NCBI GenBank assembly: GCA_012963565.1
Contig: DTVJ01000240.1
Location: forward strand, 1 to 5,153
Origin: Piscirickettsiaceae bacterium
GTDB lineage: Bacteria; Pseudomonadota; Gammaproteobacteria; PS1; Pseudothioglobaceae
DNA length: 5,153 nucleotides
Reading direction: 5' to 3'
Shown piece by piece: positions 1-5,153 of the stretch. Below the pieces are notes generated by a model. That model was not told the DNA's origin. It saw only the letters and a list, made by a program, of their open reading frames with translations, and made no database searches. Numbering within the stretch: position 1 is the first letter of the stretch; each line of letters starts with the position of its first letter. The position numbers and the translations under genes are program-made.

Positions 1-909
1 GTGCGTGATGATGTTACCGTGCGCACTGTGATTCGATATCTACGTTTGTTAAAAAAAATGCCGATTGATACCGATCAGGTATTTGTTGTTGATAGAGCTT
101 ATAAATATATAGGTGCTATTCATATTTCTACTTTGTTGACCAATGAGGCTGAGCAAAATATTAATCCGTTGATTAGTAAAACTTTAAAGCCAATTTTGGC
201 GGACATATCTGAAAATGAAGTGGCTAATTTATTCGAACAGCGTAACCTCATTTCCGCTCCTGTAGTTGATGGAAACAATCAACTGATTGGCCGTATTACT
301 ATTGATGATGTGGTGGATGTAATTCGTGATGAAGCCGAGCACTCAGTGATGTCTATGGCGGGTTTAGATGAAGAAGAAGACGTATTCGCACCGGTAATGC
401 AAAGTACCAAACGTCGTAGTGTTTGGCTTGGGGTTAATCTTATCACGGTCTTTATTGCGGTATTTTTTATTGGACTATTCGAAGCTACCTTGCAAGAGAA
501 GATTGCCTTGGCAATTTTGATGCCAGTGGTAGCATCGATGGGCGGTATTGCTGGCACACAAACGTTGATTTTGGTCACTCGTGGTATTGCTACCGGCAGA
601 GTGACAACCCACAACCTTAAAGTATTGATGAATAAAGAAGTGGCGATTGGTCTTTTAAACGGTGTGGTTTGGTCTCTAGTGATTGGTATAGCAACCTATG
701 TTTGGTTTGCAGATATGATGCTTAGTTTGGTGATTGCTCTGGCTATTATTGTTAATCTAATTTTTGCTGCATTTTCTGGCGCGTTCTTACCATCACTACT
801 GATCAAACTCAAAATTGATCCAGCGCTCGCTGGTGGCGTAATCTTGACAACGATTACCGATGTTATTGGTTTTGTGGCTTTCTTAGGTTTAGCGGCTCTG
901 GTTATTTAG
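1..909 (+). CDS. mgtE: Magnesium transporter MgtE, 5'-truncated by window edge
   Basis: This is the C-terminal 302 residues of an MgtE-type Mg2+ channel/transporter of the inner membrane. The frame is open from base 1, so the GTG there is unlikely to be the true start; family members are about 450 residues, so the N-terminal cytosolic domain and the beginning of the first CBS domain lie outside the window. Visible in order are the rest of CBS1 (about 1-50), CBS2 (about 57-115), an acidic linker with DEEED near 123-127 where the family has its plug helix, and five hydrophobic segments (about 141-160, 167-190, 213-235, 241-265 and 275-302). The pore-type motif MGGIAGTQ is at 180-187, and TTITDVIGF near the C-terminus carries D287, which lines up with the family's conserved pore aspartate. 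In characterised homologues Mg2+ binding to the CBS domains closes the pore. Arginine codons are mostly CGN (10 of 12). The gene ends at TAG 907-909; no clear terminator follows. Confidence 0.95.
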   Translation: MRDDVTVRTVIRYLRLLKKMPIDTDQVFVVDRAYKYIGAIHISTLLTNEAEQNINPLISKTLKPILADISENEVANLFEQRNLISAPVVDGNNQLIGRITIDDVVDVIRDEAEHSVMSMAGLDEEEDVFAPVMQSTKRRSVWLGVNLITVFIAVFFIGLFEATLQEKIALAILMPVVASMGGIAGTQTLILVTRGIATGRVTTHNLKVLMNKEVAIGLLNGVVWSLVIGIATYVWFADMMLSLVIALAIIVNLIFAAFSGAFLPSLLIKLKIDPALAGGVILTTITDVIGFVAFLGLAALVI

Positions 910-1044
910 ATAAAAAAATATTAAAAATTTTGGGTAGGGACACAGTTAGCGTATTAATGATTATACAAATTCCAAAATACCCCTAACGGAATACACCCGA
1001 AAACAATCAAAACAAGATTAAATCAACAAAAATTAGCATAATAA
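910..1044. other. Intergenic spacer mgtE to pseudouridine synthase gene
   Basis: This 135-base AT-rich spacer contains no convincing ORF, terminator or promoter. The left end has A/T tracts without a GC stem. The middle has short non-nested complementary pieces (TAGGG near 937 with CCCTA near 981, GTTAG near 946 with CTAAC near 983). The last 50 or so bases before the next ATG are A- and C-rich with almost no G and look unstructured. A CATAAT box at 1037-1042 is too close to the ATG to start a transcript that includes it. The spacer probably contains the promoter of the next gene, but its position cannot be fixed by eye. Confidence 0.4.
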
Positions 1045-1941
1045 ATGCCATTTCTCCTTAAGAAATTTAACGCCATTAAAGGTGAAAAGATTCAGCTATT
1101 TCTGCTTAATGAGGCTGAATTATCGCCATCTGTGTCACAAAAATTGCTTTCTAAAAACAGGGTGTTTGATGACCAGGGCAATATTTTAAAAAACGGACAA
1201 ACTCTACAATGTGAATACGTGCAGGTAGCGGTATTTGAGGGTCATACTAGAGGCTTAAAACCTGTATTTGAAGTACAAGATTTTGCTGTATTTGATAAAC
1301 CATCTGGCCTTATGGTGCATCCAACTCGTAAAACCACAGCCTACAGCCTACTTGATGAAATAAGATATCATTTTGGTAATGAGGCAGACTTAGCTCATAG
1401 AATTGATGCTGAAACATCAGGATTAGTTTTGGTGGCTAAAAATAAACCCGCAAGCACGATATTAAAAACCATGTTTGAAAATAGGGAGTGCAATAAAGAG
1501 TACTTGGCCCTAGTAAAGGGTCAGTTAAAAAATAATATTACAATTAATAGTCCTATATCAAAATCAAATAGCTCTATAGCTGTAAGAATGACCTGTGAAA
1601 ATCAAAAAGGCAAAGATTCCACGACACATATCCACCCCTTAGGTTTTAATGAAAAAGACAATACAACCTTAGTGAAAGCTGTGCCTATTACAGGTAGGCA
1701 GCACCAAATAAGAGTACATCTAGATTCAATAGGCCATACAATTTTAGGCGATCCAATCTACGGTGTTAATGATCAAATAGCTGATGAGTGTTTAAGAAAA
1801 ACCTTGTCAGACGAAAGAAGGGTTGAGTTTACCGGCGCAAAAAGACTTATGCTTCATGCGAATAATTTATCATTTACTTACAAAGATGTTGAATACGATA
1901 TTGTTTCAGAGTTAGGAAAATCGGTTTTCAATCAATTTTAA
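1045..1941 (+). CDS. RluA-family RNA pseudouridine synthase with S4-like N-terminus
   Basis: This gene encodes a complete 298-residue enzyme predicted to isomerise specific uridines to pseudouridine in rRNA or tRNA. Residues about 12-65 resemble a small S4-type RNA-binding domain. The catalytic domain follows, with FDKPSGLMVHPT at 83-94, the RluA signature HRIDAETSGLVLVAKN at 118-133 with catalytic Asp121, TGRQHQIRVHL at 216-226, and GDPIYG at 235-240. All family motifs are intact. The length falls between TruC-like and RluC/RluD-like enzymes, so the target RNA cannot be named. The ATG at 1045 gives the expected N-terminus, but no Shine-Dalgarno sequence precedes it. Codon use is unlike every neighbour: 12 of 13 arginines are AGA/AGG and 7 of 18 isoleucines are ATA. 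This suggests horizontal acquisition. From memory, the protein start and motif spacing recall pseudouridine synthases of Campylobacterota; this was not tested. It converges with the phosphomannomutase gene, 43 bases away. Confidence 0.93.
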   Translation: MPFLLKKFNAIKGEKIQLFLLNEAELSPSVSQKLLSKNRVFDDQGNILKNGQTLQCEYVQVAVFEGHTRGLKPVFEVQDFAVFDKPSGLMVHPTRKTTAYSLLDEIRYHFGNEADLAHRIDAETSGLVLVAKNKPASTILKTMFENRECNKEYLALVKGQLKNNITINSPISKSNSSIAVRMTCENQKGKDSTTHIHPLGFNEKDNTTLVKAVPITGRQHQIRVHLDSIGHTILGDPIYGVNDQIADECLRKTLSDERRVEFTGAKRLMLHANNLSFTYKDVEYDIVSELGKSVFNQF

Positions 1942-1984
1942 AGATAAAAATTTCGACTTTGCAAAGCGGTGTTAATAATGAAAA
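1942..1984. other. Short convergent spacer, no clear terminator
   Basis: This 43-base spacer separates two convergent stop codons. It holds a 10-base perfect palindrome, CTTTGCAAAG (1957-1966), with no room for a loop and no adjacent U-tract on either strand. A weak outer pairing, AAAGAT (1940-1945) with ATCTTT (1991-1996), reaches into both genes. Neither is a convincing bidirectional terminator, so termination may be Rho-dependent or may occur within the opposing gene. Confidence 0.35.
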
Positions 1985-3358
1985 TTAGAAATCTTTAGTA
2001 GAGATATCGTTATTTTCTAGCCAAGTTCTGAATTTTGTTTGAATTTCTTCTAGGGTTTGCTGGTTATCTGCCTCAAAACGCAATACTAAGCACGGTGTAG
2101 TATTAGAAGGGCGTACTAAGCCCCAGCCATTAGGGTAATCAACACGCACACCATCAATGGTGGTGATGTCAGCATTAGGAAAATCAACGTTTTGTGCGAG
2201 TTTATCCATAGCATCGAACTGCTGACCTTGTTCATCAAAGTGAATGTTAATTTCTGGGGTGTTGATGCTATCGGGCAAATCAGCAAACACCTGTTCACAA
2301 GTTTTGTTGGTTTTTGATAGTATTTCCAATAAACGTGCACCGGTATATAAAGCATCATCAAATCCGTACCAACGTTCTTTGAAGAAAATATGACCACTCA
2401 TCTCACCACCGAGAGCAGCACCCGTTTCCTTGAGTTTGGCTTTGATAAAGCTGTGACCTGTGCGTGACATAATTGCCTCACCACCATGTTCTAAAATATC
2501 TTTAGGTAGTAGCGATGAACACTTCACATCAAACACAATTTTAGCGCCTGGGTTTCGACTAAGGATATCTCTTGAATATAGAATCATTTGTCGATCTGCC
2601 CAGATAACATTACCTTTATTATCAATCAATCCTAATCGGTCGCCATCACCATCAAAGGCAAAGCCCATATCGGCGCCTGTATCTTTGACTTCTTTAATAA
2701 TATCTTCAAGGTTATGGAGTTTCGAAGGGTCTGGGTGATGATTAGGAAAGCTACCGTCAATCAAGCAGAACAGCTTAGTGACATTAGCACCAAGCTGTTC
2801 GAATAATTTTGGTGCAATATTACCGGCTACGCCGTTGCCACAATCAACCACAATGTTAAGTGGTTTGTCGAGCTTGATATCTGATTTAATCTGATCAATG
2901 TAATCTTGTTCAATATCAACTTTAGTTGAAGTACCATGACCCGAGTTAAAGTCGTTGTTTTTGATGCGCTGATAGAGCTCTTGAATACGTTCACCCGATA
3001 GAGTCTCGCCGGCAATCACAATCTTAAAGCCATTATATTCTGGCGGATTGTGCGAGCCGGTAATCATCACCCCCGAAGTAGCAGCTTTGGTATACGTGCC
3101 ATAATAGACTAATGGTGTGGGTACCATGCCGATATCGACAACATGACAACCACTTTGTTTGAGTCCTGCTTTTAATGCATCCATTAGTTCAAGACCACTG
3201 AGGCGTCCGTCACGTCCAACCACGACACCACGCTCACCTTTAGTAATCGATTCGCTACCAATCGCCAAGCCAATGAGTTTAACAGTATCAGGCGTTAGAT
3301 CTTGTTCAACAATACCGCGAATATCATAGGCTTTAAAAATAGATTGTGAGATGCTCAT
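1985..3358 (-). CDS. algC: Phosphomannomutase/phosphoglucomutase (AlgC type)
   Basis: This complete 457-residue cytosolic alpha-D-phosphohexomutase interconverts the 6- and 1-phosphates of mannose and/or glucose, feeding GDP-mannose and UDP-glucose for LPS and exopolysaccharide. The length is close to Pseudomonas AlgC (about 463). The four family signatures are present in order: the phosphoserine loop TGSHNPPEYNG at 100-110 with catalytic Ser102, the Mg2+ loop DGDGDR at 236-241 with Asp236, Asp238 and Asp240, the sugar-recognition motif GEMSGH at 318-323, and the phosphate-binding RPSNTTP at 416-422. GEMSGH and RPSNTTP favour a dual PMM/PGM over GlmM. The N-terminus FKAYDIRGIV is typical and supports the ATG at 3358-3356. 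Arginine codons are mostly CGN (15 of 17), as in the other resident genes. It is transcribed divergently from the rseC-like gene across 52 bases. No strong Shine-Dalgarno sequence is seen. Substrate preference cannot be settled by sequence; manB would be an equally acceptable name. Confidence 0.96.
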   Translation of the reverse strand: MSISQSIFKAYDIRGIVEQDLTPDTVKLIGLAIGSESITKGERGVVVGRDGRLSGLELMDALKAGLKQSGCHVVDIGMVPTPLVYYGTYTKAATSGVMITGSHNPPEYNGFKIVIAGETLSGERIQELYQRIKNNDFNSGHGTSTKVDIEQDYIDQIKSDIKLDKPLNIVVDCGNGVAGNIAPKLFEQLGANVTKLFCLIDGSFPNHHPDPSKLHNLEDIIKEVKDTGADMGFAFDGDGDRLGLIDNKGNVIWADRQMILYSRDILSRNPGAKIVFDVKCSSLLPKDILEHGGEAIMSRTGHSFIKAKLKETGAALGGEMSGHIFFKERWYGFDDALYTGARLLEILSKTNKTCEQVFADLPDSINTPEINIHFDEQGQQFDAMDKLAQNVDFPNADITTIDGVRVDYPNGWGLVRPSNTTPCLVLRFEADNQQTLEEIQTKFRTWLENNDISTKDF

Positions 3359-3410
3359 TATTACTTAGGTATAAAATTACAAATAATAGATTTTAACAAA
3401 CAAGATAGCA
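3359..3410. promoter_or_regulatory. Probable divergent promoter region algC / rseC
   Basis: The 52 bases between two divergent starts should carry promoters for both genes. On the + strand TATAAA (3370-3375) is a 5 of 6 match to a -10 box, but no good -35 lies at the usual distance; TTGTGA at 3344-3349 is 20 bases away. On the - strand TATTAT (complement of 3383-3388) is a 5 of 6 match, again without a good -35. The assignment rests mainly on gene orientation; the individual boxes are uncertain. Confidence 0.4.
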
Positions 3411-3788
3411 GTGAAAGAAAAGTTTGAAGTAATTGAAGTTGAAAATGAAATCATGACGCTTAAGGTGAATCGCTCTGGAGGTTGTCATTCTTGTAAGGCT
3501 AGTAGTGGCTGTGGCACAGGTATACTAGCTAATTACTTCGATCATTATACTATCTTTAATAAACCCTTGAAAAACGGTGTGTCAGTGGGTGATTTTGTCA
3601 CTTTAGAGATCTCATCATCTGAGTTATTCTCACGCGCCTTTATGCTTTATATTTTTCCAATCTTGGCATTATTCATTGGAAGTTACGTGGGAATGGGTAT
3701 TTCCCCCACCACCGAGCTTTGGCAAATTGGCTTCGGATTTATCGGCTTTATCACCGCACTTCTACTAACCAAATATTTTGTAAAGTAG
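3411..3788 (+). CDS. rseC: RseC/MucC-family membrane protein, short form
   Basis: This encodes a 125-residue inner-membrane protein of the RseC (SoxR-reducing system) family. The N-terminal cytosolic part carries a cysteine cluster C-x2-C-x5-C (Cys25, Cys28, Cys34, in GGCHSCKASSGCGTG), with the same spacing as E. coli RseC. Two hydrophobic segments follow at about 74-96 and 103-121, after which only about four residues remain. E. coli RseC is about 159 residues, so this form lacks most of the C-terminal tail. In E. coli RseC works with the RsxABCDGE electron-transfer complex to reduce SoxR and is also linked to the sigma-E regulon; its biochemical role is poorly defined. The GTG at 3411 is chosen because the next in-frame start (ATG, residue 15) would cut into the conserved domain; the upstream AAGATAG is at best a weak ribosome site. 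Unlike E. coli, no rpoE, rseA or rseB is adjacent: the neighbours are algC (divergent) and aceE (64 bases downstream). Confidence 0.88.
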   Translation: MKEKFEVIEVENEIMTLKVNRSGGCHSCKASSGCGTGILANYFDHYTIFNKPLKNGVSVGDFVTLEISSSELFSRAFMLYIFPILALFIGSYVGMGISPTTELWQIGFGFIGFITALLLTKYFVK

Positions 3789-3798
3789 TTATCAAAAC

Positions 3799-3826
3799 AG
3801 CACATTGGCTTGGGTATAATCGTGCT
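3799..3826. repeat. Inverted repeat AGCAC-N18-GTGCT around aceE -10 box
   Basis: AGCAC at 3799-3803 is the perfect reverse complement of GTGCT at 3822-3826, with the TATAAT box between them; ATTTT follows. It could be an operator dyad, a weak stem ending rseC transcription, or chance, as the arms are only five bases and the intervening 18 bases are long for a terminator loop. Confidence 0.3.
3815..3820 (+). promoter_or_regulatory. Probable -10 box of the aceE promoter
   Basis: TATAAT at 3815-3820 is a perfect sigma-70 -10 hexamer in the 64-base gap before aceE. A start at about A3827 would give a 5' leader of roughly 26 bases. The -35 region is poor: TCAAAA at the 17-base spacing and TTATCA at 20. 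It lacks the TG of an extended -10, having GGG just upstream. This could mean activator dependence. The box suggests aceE can be transcribed independently of rseC. Confidence 0.5.
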
Positions 3827-3852
3827 ATTTTCATAAACAAATTACCTTTATC

Positions 3853-5153
3853 ATGCCAGGCCAAGATATTGATCCATTAGAAACCCAAGAATGGCTACAA
3901 GCCTTTAAATCCGTCGCCAAATTTGAAGGCGAAGATCGTGCAAAGTTCCTACTTAATCAGTTGATGGATATGGCGCATCATGCAGGCATGAACTTGCCAT
4001 CGGGTGTGAACACATCATATCTTAACAGCATTGCTAAAGATAAAGAAATAGCAACCGATATCAGTGCTGATATTGAAGAAAGAATTTCAGCTATTGTTCG
4101 TTGGAATGCCATGGTAATGGTGGTCAAAGCTAACCAATTACCATATGATTTAGGCGGTCACATTGCCTCATTTGCCTCAAGTGCAACTTTGTATGAAGTA
4201 GGGTTTAATCATTTTTATCGTGGTCCTGATGCCGATCAGGGTGCTGATTTAATCTTTTTCCAGGGACATATTTCTCCCGGTATTTATTCCCGTGCTTATT
4301 TAGAGGGACGTATTACTGAAGCGCAAATGCTAAAATTCCGTCAAGAGACAGGTAATGATGGTTTGAGTTCGTACCCACATCCATGGTTAATGCCAGATTT
4401 TTGGCAGTTTCCAACCGTATCAATGGGTTTAGGTCCAATCATGTCAATTTATCAAGCTAGATTCATGAAGTATCTACATCATCGTGAAATCAAGCAAACA
4501 GACAAACGTACGGTGTGGGCATATTTGGGTGATGGCGAAATGGATGAACCAGAATCACTCGGTGCCATCTCTATGGCAGGCCGTGAGAAGTTAGATAACC
4601 TTATTTTTGTAATTAACTGTAACTTGCAGCGTCTTGATGGCCCTGTGCGTGGTAACGGTAAAATTATTCAAGAATTAGAAGGCATGTTCCGTGGCGCTGG
4701 TTGGAATGTGATTAAAGTTATTTGGGGCGGTCAGTGGGATGAATTGCTTGCTAATGATCATTCTGGACTTCTAAAGAAACGCATGGAAGAGGTAGTGGAT
4801 GGTGAGTATCAGGCTTATAAAGCTAAAGATGGTGCTTACGTACGTAAACATTTCTTTGGTAAGTATCCTGAATTATTGGCCATGGTTGAGCACATGAGTG
4901 ATGATGAAATTTATCATTTAAAACGTGGTGGTCACGATCCTTACAAAGTATTCCAAGCTTATCGTGCGGCTAAAGAGTGTAGTGACAAGCCAACCGTTAT
5001 TCTAGCTAAAACTGTTAAAGGTTATGGCATGGGTGAAGCGGGTGAAGGTCAAAATACCACGCACTCACAAAAGAAATTAGGCCTTAAGCAAGTTGAAATA
5101 TTTGCCAAACGTTTTGATGTGCCAGTGACTGAAACAGACGTTAAAGAACTAAA
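3853..5153 (+). CDS. aceE: Pyruvate dehydrogenase E1 component, homodimeric type, 3'-truncated
   Basis: This is the first 433 codons of a gene whose E. coli product has about 887 residues; the frame is open to the right edge. AceE is the thiamine-diphosphate-dependent E1 of the cytosolic pyruvate dehydrogenase complex: it decarboxylates pyruvate and passes the acetyl group to the lipoyl domains of AceF. The ThDP/Mg2+ motif begins with GDGEMDEPES at 226-235 and ends in INCNLQ at 254-259. His103 (GGHIASF), His139 (FQGHISPG), Asp227 and His404 (in GEGQNTTHSQKK) match E. coli His106, His142, Asp230 and His407, all with the same three-residue offset, so there is no internal insertion or deletion between them. 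The N-terminal segment DIDPLETQEWLQA matches the family's E2-binding region. The ATG at 3853 is the only reasonable start, since an in-frame TAA lies at 3817-3819, and it has no Shine-Dalgarno sequence. Arginine codons are mostly CGT (2 AGA of 19). No pdhR precedes it; aceF and lpd would be expected beyond the edge. Confidence 0.97.
   Translation, partial: MPGQDIDPLETQEWLQAFKSVAKFEGEDRAKFLLNQLMDMAHHAGMNLPSGVNTSYLNSIAKDKEIATDISADIEERISAIVRWNAMVMVVKANQLPYDLGGHIASFASSATLYEVGFNHFYRGPDADQGADLIFFQGHISPGIYSRAYLEGRITEAQMLKFRQETGNDGLSSYPHPWLMPDFWQFPTVSMGLGPIMSIYQARFMKYLHHREIKQTDKRTVWAYLGDGEMDEPESLGAISMAGREKLDNLIFVINCNLQRLDGPVRGNGKIIQELEGMFRGAGWNVIKVIWGGQWDELLANDHSGLLKKRMEEVVDGEYQAYKAKDGAYVRKHFFGKYPELLAMVEHMSDDEIYHLKRGGHDPYKVFQAYRAAKECSDKPTVILAKTVKGYGMGEAGEGQNTTHSQKKLGLKQVEIFAKRFDVPVTETDVKEL

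Noticed and set aside
1..3. GTG at base 1 as a true start of a short MgtE.
   Set aside because: The frame is open from the very edge and begins inside a CBS domain, so the gene is cut by the window and not naturally short.
279..614. Long minus-strand open frame inside mgtE, and similar open frames inside the algC gene (2116-2397, 2460-2738, 2827-3015).
   Set aside because: They lie wholly inside strongly recognised genes, have no family resemblance, and their composition is what antisense or shifted reading of the real gene gives.
961..969. TTATACAAA, one mismatch from a DnaA box.
   Set aside because: It is a single imperfect site with no cluster, no AT-rich unwinding element and no dnaA/dnaN context.
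935..986. Possible hairpin or terminator in the mgtE downstream spacer from GGGTA/TACCC, TAGGG/CCCTA and GTTAG/CTAAC.
   Set aside because: Each pairing is only five bases, the loops are about 30 to 45 bases, the pairs cannot all nest, and no T-run follows.
1957..1966. Palindrome CTTTGCAAAG between the convergent genes as a bidirectional terminator.
   Set aside because: It has no loop, is mostly A/T, and has no U-tract directly after it on either strand.
1029..1988. Eight-base direct repeat AAAATTAG at 1029-1036 and 1981-1988, bracketing the pseudouridine synthase gene, as a possible target-site duplication.
   Set aside because: It is short and all but one base is A or T, so chance matches are expected in sequence this AT-rich. 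There is no transposase, terminal inverted repeat or integrase, and the right copy overlaps the algC stop codon.
3804..3820. PdhR-like operator in ATTGGCTTGGGT upstream of aceE.
   Set aside because: The second half-site ACCA is missing; only a TGG match is present.

Overview
The window reads as ordinary chromosomal DNA of an AT-rich gammaproteobacterium. An RseC-family protein (a beta/gammaproteobacterial family), an AlgC-type phosphomannomutase/phosphoglucomutase and a homodimeric AceE-type pyruvate dehydrogenase E1 all point there. The AT-rich coding style would fit a marine sulfur-oxidiser of the SUP05/Thioglobus type, but that is a guess from general character and not shown by a marker gene.

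Layout, left to right. The 3' two thirds of an MgtE magnesium transporter gene (1-909, +) runs in from the left edge. After a 135-base gap comes a complete RluA-family pseudouridine synthase gene (1045-1941, +). It converges on a complete phosphomannomutase/phosphoglucomutase gene (1985-3358, -). A 52-base divergent spacer separates that from a short rseC-like gene (3411-3788, +). After a 64-base gap holding a perfect TATAAT box, the 5' half of aceE (3853 to the right edge, +) begins. No RNA gene, CRISPR array, insertion sequence or convincing intrinsic terminator was found.

The genes do not form one pathway. They cover Mg2+ uptake, RNA modification, hexose-phosphate supply for surface polysaccharide, redox/envelope housekeeping and entry of pyruvate into the TCA cycle. 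The gene order looks like independent short transcription units and not one operon.

The most notable signal is the pseudouridine synthase gene. It encodes 12 of its 13 arginines with AGA/AGG, against 6 of 50 in the other four genes together, and it is rich in ATA isoleucine codons. Its protein also resembles, from memory, a pseudouridine synthase type common in Campylobacterota. It is probably a horizontally acquired gene. No undescribed multi-gene system is visible here.
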